From CALJFL01 sp036961205 (GTDB lineage Bacteria > Pseudomonadota > Gammaproteobacteria > Pseudomonadales > Halieaceae): a stretch of 64,000 nucleotides of DNA. Made by a program: the position numbers and the translations under genes. Position 1 is the first letter of the stretch. The number at the start of each line of letters is the position of its first letter. Under the pieces are notes generated by a model that saw only the letters and a program-made list of their open reading frames with translations, had not been told where the DNA came from and did no database searches. Positions 28,501-36,847 of this stretch are shown here, piece after piece. Where the stretch lies: assembly GCA_036961205.1 (NCBI GenBank), contig JBALVI010000004.1:1-64000 (forward strand). Reading direction: 5' to 3'.

Positions 28501-29450
28501 TCCGCGATTTTGTAAGGCTTTCAGGGTTCTGGTGGGTAATTCTTGAAAATGTAGAATCTGGTCAAGCCCGAGTGTTTCAATTTGACAGCCAGTGGGGCTA
28601 CATCCGAGAAATTGAAATGGCTGAGGGTTTCAATCCGCAACAACTGCTGTCCTGGGGCGAAAAGATACTGATAAGAGATGAGCAGCAGTCAGTGATTCCT
28701 AGGTTCAACAGCACTGGTGAGGCCGAGGTTTCGTTTGAATCCGAGTCACTAGCTGCCTTAATTTTGGAGGAGCAGGCCAATGCCTACACGAGTAACATTT
28801 TGTGGCGGATCAGTCTGGCACTGATAACAGCCATGGCCATCTTCTCGTGTATTTTTGCCTATACCCACAAGATCCGCAGCCTGGTCTACAAGCCCGGCAG
28901 CACCCGCGGCGCAGAACCCATTGAAGATTACACTGCAGACATTACGTGGCTGGATCCGGCAAGAAATCGCCGCAGCCGCTTTCTCCAGCTGGGTATCCTC
29001 TACCTCCTGGGGTGCATTGGTGCTGGCGCTGTGGCTGTCGGTCTGGGAGTATCGACCCGTGAGTTGTTCGCTGTAATGATCGTACTGTCTGGGCCAATCA
29101 TCGGCATCATACTGCTCTACCGCAGCTCGACTGGAAATATCGGACACAGCGGTGAGACGCTTGTTCTGGTCGATCACAATAAGCTTTATCACATCGGACG
29201 GGGTCCCCAGATACACTACCGCAATCGCTTTCTCATTGTCGGCGATGTCGTGGTGTATATTGGCGCGAGCCTACTACCCACTTTCGATCGCATCCAGTTA
29301 CAGCAGCTGATACCACTGGCCGAGGCCGGCATTAAGGTGGATCGCAAAGCGGTCTGGATTAAATTAATTCAGGCCCGGCATCCATTAGCAATGGGTACAC
29401 TGGTCAGCCTGCTCTGCCTATCAACGGCCATTGTTTTGCTACTGCTATAG
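25596..29450 (+). CDS. Giant coiled-coil membrane protein with repeats
   Basis: 1284 residues from a GTG start. Residues 1-75 form a small domain (FRGEILPGYKPEQVKSRFAKLF... NLRRNLDRKEAADLF) of a type I have seen at the N-terminus of other gammaproteobacterial membrane proteins. Residues about 155-650 are an Ala/Glu/Lys/Arg-rich helix built on 25-residue repeats (AEQARIAEQEAARRKAEAEA type; 75-bp period at 26095-26600). Then come a basic Pro-rich stretch, a membrane segment (748-770), about 290 residues that resemble a beta-propeller sensor, and four more membrane segments (about 1066-1090, 1128-1152, 1156-1176, 1264-1284). The coiled coil should be cytoplasmic. Function unknown; the TolA resemblance is only compositional. 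Confidence 0.85.
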   Translation: MSKFNLSFRGEILPGYKPEQVKSRFAKLFAIDDPQRVEMFFSGNPVNLRRNLDRKEAADLFRKLHDIGLSSELVKVDEDGTAAAAVEHPATEAEAATETPSKTTPRGMDHNILQRAAGRVDQSWAVSSRKPMPANKSREGVKTEQIASRSVADTNSELRAREEAAAAEQTRIAEQEATRRKAGAEAAKAAAAEQARIAEQETARKKAEGELAKAAAAEQARIAEQEAARRKAVAQATIAAAEQKRIAEQEAARKRAEADAAKAAAAEQARIAEQDAARKRAEADAAKVAAAEQARIAEQEAIRRKAEAEAAKAAAAKQARIAEQEAARRKAEAEAAQVVAAEEQRIAEQDAARRKAEAAQAIVVEEQRIADQDAALRKAKAEAAIAAAEQARIAEQLAARKQAEAQAAEATAAEARRIAKEDAARKKAEADAAKAAAAQAKRIAKEDAARKKAEADAAKAVAAEARRVAREEVARSKAQAKELAAEAKRIAKDEAARKKTEENALRKAAAEAKRSALEEAAGKKAEEDAIRRAATETARILEKEAAQKRDEEEVAKLAVVEAKRLAAEQAERETAKVIRQAEQEEAIKKADSAKQTAMNEAARRLAAAEEGERLALAEEAKYLAAAEAARTRARAEHLKAEAAARMAAQEQSGTTDLFEDPTPPVAESTPPIEARAKSVAPPKALPKRLRTRIEVPTRVKIDSSAGPGDPGIKARRPSQPGAPNLFSILPFRNSTAVRERAQRSQTCYIGGLAASLLAVIALIALSLRFAAAPTPILLAGPDSIVASPAGQLLLLVNDHALSHDRSGVVVEEIILPAVPDSSARQPLQFISEEQYMLAAELTDLESEGTASQLLRCDMPENSCAPLLTDNPNEAVAGVIAHTLDGALYIANHRDDLLRKYSAEGKLLAEVSAAIPVVATLRLEDGLIYMNSSQGPAISVFRPDSTNFGTQLDEILLLTPVAEAAKFSKVRDFVRLSGFWWVILENVESGQARVFQFDSQWGYIREIEMAEGFNPQQLLSWGEKILIRDEQQSVIPRFNSTGEAEVSFESESLAALILEEQANAYTSNILWRISLALITAMAIFSCIFAYTHKIRSLVYKPGSTRGAEPIEDYTADITWLDPARNRRSRFLQLGILYLLGCIGAGAVAVGLGVSTRELFAVMIVLSGPIIGIILLYRSSTGNIGHSGETLVLVDHNKLYHIGRGPQIHYRNRFLIVGDVVVYIGASLLPTFDRIQLQQLIPLAEAGIKVDRKAVWIKLIQARHPLAMGTLVSLLCLSTAIVLLLL

Positions 29451-29507
29451 CGACATTGGTCCACAGCTTTCGCTATACTGCTCCACTAGTGTAGTGTCCT
29501 GTATAAA

Positions 29508-30347
29508 ATGCATATTCAGCAGACAAAATCGAGAGAATCCAAGGCTTTGACTGAACCCTCTGCAGATGACCATATCACCATGAACAACACCGAGCATTAT
29601 CGTGTGGGGCTGTTTGTCACCTGTCTGGCAGACCTGTTTCGCCCCTCTGTTGGCTTCGCCAGTATTGCCTTACTGGAGCGGGCTGGCTGCGAGGTAACCG
29701 TACCTGTGGATCAGAGTTGCTGCGGTCAACCCGCCTATAACTCTGGTGACTATGTCGCTGCAGCAAAAGTAGCGCAGAGCGTCATAGCAAGCTTTGAATT
29801 TGCTGACTACGTGGTTTTACCTTCAGGGTCCTGTGCCGGCATGATGGTACATCACTATCCTCGAATCCTGGAAGGCGAATGGCGAGAGCGGGCTTTGGCG
29901 CTTTCTGCAAAGACCTTTGAGCTCACCACATTTTTGGCGGAAGTCGCCAGGCCGGTTATCAGTGACACACCAAAGTCGATGCCATTAACGGTTACCTATC
30001 ACGATGGCTGCGCCGGCCTACGGGAATTGAACATTCGAAATCAGCCGCGGCAACTGCTGAAAAACCTGTGTGGCATCGAGATAAAAGAGCTTGAACAGGC
30101 GGAAGTTTGCTGCGGTTTCGGCGGCACGTTCTGCGCCAAAATGCCAGCCCTGTCCGGCAAGATGGTCGACGACAAACTAGCCAACGCCTGTGCCAGCGGC
30201 GCTCAGGTATTGACCGGTGGCGACCTCGGCTGCCTGCTGAATATCGCCGGGCGAGCGCGCCGGCAAGGCATTGATATTGAGGTACGGCATGTCGCAGAAC
30301 TGCTTGCTGGCGACCTGGACGAGCCGGGCATTGGAGATGCCCAATGA
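29508..30347 (+). CDS. lutA: L-lactate utilisation protein LutA (LldE)
   Basis: Fe-S subunit of the LutABC/LldEFG L-lactate oxidation complex, which turns lactate into pyruvate. Two CCG-type cysteine motifs are present: QSCCGQPAYNSGD and AEVCCGFGGTFCAKMPALS. 279 residues from the first ATG. The family normally begins close to VGLFVTCLADLF, so the ATG at 29580 (255 residues) is at least as likely; neither has a clear ribosome binding site. lutB follows after 16 bases. No lactate permease or LutR-type regulator is adjacent. Confidence 0.9.
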   Translation: MHIQQTKSRESKALTEPSADDHITMNNTEHYRVGLFVTCLADLFRPSVGFASIALLERAGCEVTVPVDQSCCGQPAYNSGDYVAAAKVAQSVIASFEFADYVVLPSGSCAGMMVHHYPRILEGEWRERALALSAKTFELTTFLAEVARPVISDTPKSMPLTVTYHDGCAGLRELNIRNQPRQLLKNLCGIEIKELEQAEVCCGFGGTFCAKMPALSGKMVDDKLANACASGAQVLTGGDLGCLLNIAGRARRQGIDIEVRHVAELLAGDLDEPGIGDAQ

Positions 30348-30363
30348 GTGAGATCCTGGCCTT

Positions 30364-31785
30364 TTGAAAATCCAGAGCGCAGACTTTCTAGAGGCAGCAG
30401 ACCGTGCCTTACAAAATCCGGAGCACACCAGCATCCGTGATGAGTTCGGGCTTTCCGCGCCGCTTAAACGCTCCACCGCGGTCGAGGAATTTGGTGACTT
30501 CAAGGCCCTACGCGACCATGTTAAGCGCATCCGCCAACACAGCCTGGATAACCTCGATCACTATTTGAGCCAGTTCGAAGCTGAAGCGCTGAACAACGGC
30601 AACTCAGTACACTTCGCCCGGGACGGTGAGGAAATGAACACGCTGGTTCTGGATATCTGTCGCCAGCATCAGGTCCGCAAGGTCGCCAAGGGCAAGTCCA
30701 TGGTCACCGAGGAGACCGAGCTCAACGAGCACCTCATCGCGGCCGGTCTGGAAGTGATAGAAACGGATCTGGGCGAGTACATTATTCAGTTGGCCGGGGA
30801 AAAACCCAGCCACATTACTGCCCCCGCCGTGCACAAAACGGAAGCCGAGATCAGTCAATTATTCCTCGACAAACATCAGCTGGGTGAACGGGAACTGGAA
30901 ACCCCCGCAGACATGGTCAGCGAGGCACGTACTGTATTAAGAGAGCATTTCCTCAGCGCAGACATTGGCATTATCGGGGCCAATGCGCTGGTCGCCGAAA
31001 ACGGCTATTCCATGCTGGTTACCAACGAAGGCAACGGTGATTTATGTGCCAGCCTGCCGAACGTGCTGATTATCTGCACAACAATCGAACGAATTTTGCC
31101 AACCATGGGCGATGCCGCTGCCACTCTTCGCTTGCTGGCGCGCTCCACCACCGGTCAGGCAATAACCTGCTATACCAGCTTTTACTCTGGACCACGACGG
31201 GAAGATGATGCTGACGGACCGGTAGAAACTCACTTCATTTTACTGGATAACCAGCGTAGCGAGGTTCTGGCCAGCGACTATCGGGAAATACTGGAATGTA
31301 TCCGTTGCGGTGCCTGCCTTAATCACTGTCCGGTCTATATCGGTGCTGGCGGGCACGCTTACGGCTCGGTGTACCCTGGCCCGATGGGCTCAATATTAAC
31401 CCCCCTGCTCACCTCGCTGGAAGAAAGTCATGTGCTACCTAATGCCTGCACCAGTTGCGGTCGTTGCGCCGAGGTCTGTCCCGCCAACATTCCACTACCC
31501 GATTTGCTGCGCGACCTGAGACAGGAAGAAAATACCCTGAAAATTTCGGCGCCGCGATGGCGACGCGGTATCGCAGTTCACGCATGGCTGAGCTGCAGAC
31601 CGAAGCTCTACCATTTTCTGACAGGCTTGGTGATCAGCGTCCTGCACAAACTAGGCAGAAAACGAGGCAGCTTTCGCTCTCTCCCCTTTGCCGACGGTTG
31701 GGCGGATCAACGGGACTTTCCCTCGCCGCAGGCTGGGACTTTTATGCAGCAGTACAAGGCATCGGTGAAGAATCGAGATGAGTGA
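30364..31785 (+). CDS. lutB: L-lactate utilisation iron-sulfur protein LutB (LldF)
   Basis: Electron-transfer subunit of the lactate oxidation complex. 473 residues from a TTG start. A LUD domain (about 65-290) is followed by two 4Fe-4S motifs, CIRCGACLNHCP and CTSCGRCAEVCP, and a C-terminal DUF3390-type tail. No ATG lies early enough to keep the N-terminal region, so the TTG is accepted. Its end overlaps the lutC start by 8 bases (ATGAGTGA). Confidence 0.92.
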   Translation: MKIQSADFLEAADRALQNPEHTSIRDEFGLSAPLKRSTAVEEFGDFKALRDHVKRIRQHSLDNLDHYLSQFEAEALNNGNSVHFARDGEEMNTLVLDICRQHQVRKVAKGKSMVTEETELNEHLIAAGLEVIETDLGEYIIQLAGEKPSHITAPAVHKTEAEISQLFLDKHQLGERELETPADMVSEARTVLREHFLSADIGIIGANALVAENGYSMLVTNEGNGDLCASLPNVLIICTTIERILPTMGDAAATLRLLARSTTGQAITCYTSFYSGPRREDDADGPVETHFILLDNQRSEVLASDYREILECIRCGACLNHCPVYIGAGGHAYGSVYPGPMGSILTPLLTSLEESHVLPNACTSCGRCAEVCPANIPLPDLLRDLRQEENTLKISAPRWRRGIAVHAWLSCRPKLYHFLTGLVISVLHKLGRKRGSFRSLPFADGWADQRDFPSPQAGTFMQQYKASVKNRDE

Positions 31786-32476
31786 TTCCGCACGTACAGA
31801 AATCATGGCCAGGATTCGTCGTGCCAGTCGCGGTGCAGCAGCGCAAGAAATCGCAGCCGACCACGCGCGAATCGGTCAGGGTCCGTCGGCTATGCTGCCG
31901 GATGCCAATATCGCCACCGCCTTCCTGACCAACGTATTGAAGAATTCAGGGACTGTGGCAGTTGCCGCCGATCGTTCAGCAGCGGTAAAAGAGATAGGGC
32001 GATACCTGTTCGAACAATATCATAGCCGCAAATTACTGGTGAGCAACGACCGACGCCTGGCTGCATTACCGTGGCGGGATGCGGGTCTGCTGCCGCGGTT
32101 TGGCAGCGCACAGGACGGCGATTTGGCAGCACTGAGTTTTGCCCAGATCGGTGTAGCAGAGACCGGCAGCGTCCTTACAGTAACGGGCAAAGCAAACCCT
32201 TCAGCTAATAATTTATTGCCGGAAAGTTACATCATTCTGGTTGATATCGCCGATGTTGTAACAACCCTGAACGATGGCCTGAACCGTCTCAATTTGGGCA
32301 GTGACATTGAAACCAGGCCACGAGGCATCAATTTCATCTCCGGTCCGTCGAGAACCGCTGATATTGCTATGAAACTGGTAACAGGTGCTCACGGACCCAG
32401 ATTCTGGCACGTGATTTTGTTGGGGGAAACTGAAGAGAATACTCTACCAAGGGCCCGCGCGCTGGCGAACCCCTAG
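31778..32476 (+). CDS. lutC: L-lactate utilisation protein LutC (LldG)
   Basis: Third subunit of the lactate oxidation complex. 232 residues with a LUD domain; the segment GVAETGSVLTV and the C-terminal GPSRTADIAMKLVTGAHGP are family hallmarks (the latter includes the usual SRTADIE-like site, here with Ala). It overlaps lutB and is the last gene of the operon. It converges on the SYLF gene with only 15 bases between the stops. Confidence 0.92.
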   Translation: MSDSARTEIMARIRRASRGAAAQEIAADHARIGQGPSAMLPDANIATAFLTNVLKNSGTVAVAADRSAAVKEIGRYLFEQYHSRKLLVSNDRRLAALPWRDAGLLPRFGSAQDGDLAALSFAQIGVAETGSVLTVTGKANPSANNLLPESYIILVDIADVVTTLNDGLNRLNLGSDIETRPRGINFISGPSRTADIAMKLVTGAHGPRFWHVILLGETEENTLPRARALANP

Positions 32477-32491
32477 CAGTTTCAACTGGGT

Positions 32492-33064
32492 TTATTTAGC
32501 GCTGTAGCTAAACTTTTGCCCGCCAATTGCCGCTTCATACATGAGGCCGCCCTTAGCGATGGTGAAAATAGCCATGCCCTTGCGATACCCACCGTGCACC
32601 GTGCTCGCGTCATTTTGACCGCCGCTAATCCCGGCAGCACTGCCGCCGCCAGTACTTGCCTCGGCCGACACACCAGCCGTTAGTGCGACTGCGCTGGCCT
32701 GCGCGCTGAACTCAAAGTTTCCAGAAGTAAACTCCTCTAGCGCTCGCTGGTCTTTGAAAAAAATCATCTGACTAAAGGCCTGACCACCCAATTGGAAGCC
32801 CAGAGTGATTTGGGTCATCGAAGAATCTCCAACATGGACGCCCTGGGAGAAAACCCTGCCCTTACCGTGAGCGCCGCCTATACCAATCCCACCTTTACCG
32901 ATTGTAGGAAACACGACGTAGCCATAGGAGTCCTGGAAAAACCCGGTGGTTTCACCCGCATTTTGAAATGCAGTCACCGTATCACTGTAGGTATCAGCCT
33001 GAGCCAGCTGTGAAGACACAATCAGCGCGCAGAAAGCGAGTATAGATCTAAAGGATTTGTTCAT
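32492..33064 (-). CDS. Exported SYLF (Ysc84) domain protein
   Basis: 190 residues from the ATG at 33062-33064, with a signal peptide that ends near QLAQA (about residue 23). The body matches the SYLF/Ysc84 lipid-binding domain: GYVVFPTIGKGGIGIGGAHGKG, then MTQITLGFQLGGQAFSQMIFF, and the C-terminal GLMYEAAIGGQKFSY. Bacterial members are small periplasmic proteins of unclear function; phosphoinositide binding is known only for eukaryotic relatives. It lies downstream of ppc after a 120-base space and may have its own promoter. Confidence 0.88.
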   Translation of the reverse strand: MNKSFRSILAFCALIVSSQLAQADTYSDTVTAFQNAGETTGFFQDSYGYVVFPTIGKGGIGIGGAHGKGRVFSQGVHVGDSSMTQITLGFQLGGQAFSQMIFFKDQRALEEFTSGNFEFSAQASAVALTAGVSAEASTGGGSAAGISGGQNDASTVHGGYRKGMAIFTIAKGGLMYEAAIGGQKFSYSAK

Positions 33065-33184
33065 TAGTCTCAGTCCTGTTTTGATTCGAATTGAGCTGCA
33101 GGCGGCATGGCAATCAGCCCCGAGTCGGCCGAACTCATAATACTGCAACTGATGCGAGTTTGGCAGCACCGGGGCAGATAAATT

Positions 33185-35827
33185 CTAACCGGTATTGCGC
33201 ATACCGGCCGCTATTCCAGCGATAGTGACCATAATCGCTCGCTCCAAGTGGGATTCTGCCGATTCACGCTGGCGCCGCAGTAGTTCCGCCTGCAGGTAAT
33301 TCAATGGATCCGTATAAATATTGCGCAACTTCAAAGACTCACGAGTCCAGGGTAACTGCTCCAATAATGCTGGCGCGTCGAGGATGGTGAGCACTGTGCC
33401 GGTATCGCTTTCAAGCTGTTGACGGAGACGCTCGCCAATACCCTGCCATTCCTTCGGCACCAGACAGGCGTCGTAATAGCGCGATATTTCTGCATCTGCC
33501 TTGGCAAACACCATTTCCAGCATTGAAATCCGGACAGCGAAAAAGGGCCAGGTCGCCACCATTTCACGTAAGGTCTCACCCTGCCCGCGATCCAGAGCAG
33601 CTTGCAGCGCGGCGCCAGCACCCAGCCAGGCCGGTAGCATCAACCTGTTCTGAGACCAGGCGAAAATCCACGGAATAGCACGCAAGCTCTCAATACCGCC
33701 ACCACCGCCACGGCGTGCCGGCCGCGAACCCAACGGTAGCTTCGCTAATTCCTGCTCCGGGGTGGCGTGGCGGAAGTAGGGAACGAAGTCTTTTTCCTCG
33801 CGGACTACATCCCGGTAAGCCATACAAGATTCAGCTGCCAAAATCTCCATCACCTGCCGCCATTCCGGCTTGGGGCTGGGGGGCGTCAATAAATTGGCCC
33901 TGCATATCGCTGTGGTGTAGAGCGCCAGTGTCTTTACGGCCAGCGAGGTCCAACCCAGCTTGGTGCGAATCATCTCGCCCTGCTCGGTAACCCGCAGGCC
34001 ATTTTTCAGGGTGCCTGGGGGTTGTGACAAGAGCGCGTCATGAGCAGGTGCCCCACCCCGGCCAATGGAACCGCCACGGCCGTGAAACAAGGTCAGGGCA
34101 ATTTGATGCTGGGCACAAACCTCGAGTAATTCCTCCTGCGCCCGATACTGGGCCCAGGAAGCAGCCAGCACACCCGCATCCTTGGCGGAATCGGAATAAC
34201 CAATCATCACCATTAGCTTGCCGTCCAACCTTTGCCGATAGGCATCGTCAGCGAGCAACGACGCTACCACCTCTCGGGCTCGAGACAGGTCGTCCAGAGT
34301 TTCAAACAGGGGCGCTACCGGAAGTCTCTCCTGCCCCGCCACCTCTCGCAGTAATAATTGCACAGCCAGAACATCCGAGGCCTGACGCGCCATCGAAATG
34401 ACATAAGCCCCAAAAGCTGTATCGGGATGGCGACCGGCAACCTCGCAGGTTGCCAATACTTCCTTTACATCGTCACTGGGCTGCCATTTCGCGGGTATCA
34501 AAGGTCTGCGTCCGGCTAACTCTTTGCGCAGAAACTCGTAGCGCGTATTTTCGTCCCATTCCTGGTAATCGCCAAGGCCCAGATACCGGGTTAGCTCGGA
34601 CATGACTTCAGTGTGGCGGGCGCTGTCCTGACGTAAATCGTGGCGCACCAGATGAACCCCAAAACAACGGACCTTGCGCAGCAAATCCAATAGCGCTGCA
34701 TCGGCTATTACGGCCATACCGCACTCGCGCAACGAGTGGTAGCAGCATTCCAACGGTTGCCAGAGTTGCTGCACATCGTCAATTATGTCGTTAATTTCAA
34801 CACTCTGACCGTCCAACTCGGCCTCAATCGCCACCAGAGTATTGCGTAATTGATCACGAAGCCCACGCAATACTGCCCGATAAGGTTCGTGAGCGCCCTC
34901 TCCCGCCAATGCCCGCATGGCGTCACTGCAACGGGTCATCGACAGTTCTTCAACCAGCGCGATAATATCGCGAAGATAAAGATCTGCCGCCTGCCAACGA
35001 CTAAGTAAGAGCACCTCTTCGGTAACAGTGGCAGTGACATTAGGATTACCGTCCCGGTCACCGCCCATCCACGAGACGAAATGCACGGGAGCAGCCTCCA
35101 GCGAAAGACGCTCGCCGGTATGCTCCAACAGCGCCTTGTCTAATCTGCGCAGAAATTCTGGCACTGCCTGCCACAGTGAATCCTCTACCACGGCATAACC
35201 CCACCTGGCTTCGTCCACCGGTGTCGGGCGCTGCAACCTGAAGTCATCCCCGTACCAAATCTGGGTGACCAACTCCCTCAACCGGGCGTACAGCCGGTCG
35301 CGCTCTCGCGGAGTCTGACCATCCAATTCCAACTTGCCCAGACACACACCTATCTCGCTGTGCTTGTGAATCAGGGTGCGGCGCATGATTTCAGTGGGGT
35401 GCGCGGTCAGCACCAACTCGATATTTAACTCACGGATGGTCGTGGCCAGGTCACCACCGGTAACACCCTGGGCGAGCAGATCCTCGAAGGTGGATGCCAG
35501 CGCCTGGGAGGCCGAAAACACCGGATCCATTTCCCGTGACACCGTATTTTGTTGATCGGCGATATTGGCGAGATTGAGGAACTGACCGAAGGCCCGTGCC
35601 ACCGGCACCAATTGCTCATTGTCGAGGTTTCGCAACAGAGACAGCAATGCGTCTCTGGCACTGGTGTCACCCTCCCTGGCGGAGCGCGACAGAGTGCGCA
35701 CCTGCTCAATCAATTCGAGAAAATCGTCGCCCTGAGCGGCAGCCATAGTCTCGCCGAGTAACTCACCCAATGCACTGACATTACTGCGCAATGATGAGTA
35801 GTCGACCGCGTCCGAAATTTCGCTCAT
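33185..35827 (-). CDS. ppc: Phosphoenolpyruvate carboxylase
   Basis: Makes oxaloacetate from phosphoenolpyruvate and bicarbonate, the anaplerotic feed of the TCA cycle. 880 residues, full length, with the conserved C-terminal GIAAGMRNTG. Active-site motifs are present: VLTAHPTEIMRRT with catalytic His, GYSDSAKDAG with catalytic Lys and FHGRGGSIGRGG with the Arg loop. The gene begins 21 bases after the gap stop, so it appears to be the last part of an eda-gapX-gap-ppc transcript. Allosteric Asp/acetyl-CoA control is expected from the family but not visible here. Confidence 0.96.
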   Translation of the reverse strand: MSEISDAVDYSSLRSNVSALGELLGETMAAAQGDDFLELIEQVRTLSRSAREGDTSARDALLSLLRNLDNEQLVPVARAFGQFLNLANIADQQNTVSREMDPVFSASQALASTFEDLLAQGVTGGDLATTIRELNIELVLTAHPTEIMRRTLIHKHSEIGVCLGKLELDGQTPRERDRLYARLRELVTQIWYGDDFRLQRPTPVDEARWGYAVVEDSLWQAVPEFLRRLDKALLEHTGERLSLEAAPVHFVSWMGGDRDGNPNVTATVTEEVLLLSRWQAADLYLRDIIALVEELSMTRCSDAMRALAGEGAHEPYRAVLRGLRDQLRNTLVAIEAELDGQSVEINDIIDDVQQLWQPLECCYHSLRECGMAVIADAALLDLLRKVRCFGVHLVRHDLRQDSARHTEVMSELTRYLGLGDYQEWDENTRYEFLRKELAGRRPLIPAKWQPSDDVKEVLATCEVAGRHPDTAFGAYVISMARQASDVLAVQLLLREVAGQERLPVAPLFETLDDLSRAREVVASLLADDAYRQRLDGKLMVMIGYSDSAKDAGVLAASWAQYRAQEELLEVCAQHQIALTLFHGRGGSIGRGGAPAHDALLSQPPGTLKNGLRVTEQGEMIRTKLGWTSLAVKTLALYTTAICRANLLTPPSPKPEWRQVMEILAAESCMAYRDVVREEKDFVPYFRHATPEQELAKLPLGSRPARRGGGGGIESLRAIPWIFAWSQNRLMLPAWLGAGAALQAALDRGQGETLREMVATWPFFAVRISMLEMVFAKADAEISRYYDACLVPKEWQGIGERLRQQLESDTGTVLTILDAPALLEQLPWTRESLKLRNIYTDPLNYLQAELLRRQRESAESHLERAIMVTIAGIAAGMRNTG

Positions 35828-35848
35828 TCGAGTGTCACTTTAAAAGTT

Positions 35849-36847
35849 TTACCAGTTGCCAAGACGAGCAAGTAAATCACAAACCCTGCTGGAATACCCC
35901 CACTCGTTATCGTACCAATTCAATACGCGCAGATATCTGTCACCGGTCACAGCGCTAAAACTGGAGTCGAAGATTGAAGAATGCGAGTTGCCTATAATGT
36001 CCGAAGAAACGATAGGCCTATCGGTGAACTCCAGTATGCCCTGCAGCCGTGTCGATTCGGCGGCAGCACGGACCACATCATTTACGTCCTGAACCGAAAT
36101 CGATTTGGCCAGCTTGGCAAACAGGTCCACCACCGAACCGTCGGGAACCGGAACTCTTGCGGCTATACCATGCAGACGCCCCTGCAATTCAGGCAAGACT
36201 TCACCCACCGCCTTTGCCGCACCCGTTGAGGTCGGAATAATATTCTCGGCGGCAGCACGGCTGCGGCGCCAATCGGAGTGCGGCACATCCGCCAACCTCT
36301 GATCATTGGTGTAGGCATGCACCGTGTTGATCACCCCTTCGACAATGCCGAATTCTTCATGCAGCACTCTGGCCATGGGCGCCAGACAGTTCGTAGTACA
36401 GCTGGCATTGGAAATAATCTGGTGCTCAGGCTTGAGACCGTCTTCATTAACACCCAGCACAACGGTGTAGTCTATTGGCTCAGATGCTGGCACCGTTAAC
36501 ACAACGCGCTTGGCGCCGGCCTCCAGGTGCTGTTGCAACTGTTCGCGCTTGCGAAACGCACCGGTTGCTTCAACTACAGCATCGATGCCCATCTCGGCCC
36601 AGGGCAAATCCGCGGGGTTTCGCTCACACAGCAACTTGACCCTGCCCTTCGGGGTAACAAAATAGCCGTCTTCAAGAGTCAGACTTTTGCCGAACGGGCC
36701 CATCACAGTGTCGTAATTGAGCAAGTAGCGCAGCGCGTCCGGATCAAACAAGTCATTGATGGCAACTACGTCAACGCCTTCGACATCTTCAAGAATGCGG
36801 AAGACTGAACGGCCAATCCGACCAAAACCATTAATCGCTATTTTCAT
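35849..36847 (-). CDS. gap: Glyceraldehyde-3-phosphate dehydrogenase
   Basis: Oxidises glyceraldehyde 3-phosphate with phosphate and NAD. 332 residues, type I. NAD-binding INGFGRIGR is at 5-13 and Asp32 supports NAD use. Catalytic Cys150 is in SNASCTTNC and His177 is in TVHAYTNDQ. STGAAKAV and RVPVPDGS bind the phosphate groups. All catalytic residues are present, unlike in the gapX gene just upstream, whose stop codon overlaps this start by one base. Together with eda it forms the lower Entner-Doudoroff route. Confidence 0.96.
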   Translation of the reverse strand: MKIAINGFGRIGRSVFRILEDVEGVDVVAINDLFDPDALRYLLNYDTVMGPFGKSLTLEDGYFVTPKGRVKLLCERNPADLPWAEMGIDAVVEATGAFRKREQLQQHLEAGAKRVVLTVPASEPIDYTVVLGVNEDGLKPEHQIISNASCTTNCLAPMARVLHEEFGIVEGVINTVHAYTNDQRLADVPHSDWRRSRAAAENIIPTSTGAAKAVGEVLPELQGRLHGIAARVPVPDGSVVDLFAKLAKSISVQDVNDVVRAAAESTRLQGILEFTDRPIVSSDIIGNSHSSIFDSSFSAVTGDRYLRVLNWYDNEWGYSSRVCDLLARLGNW

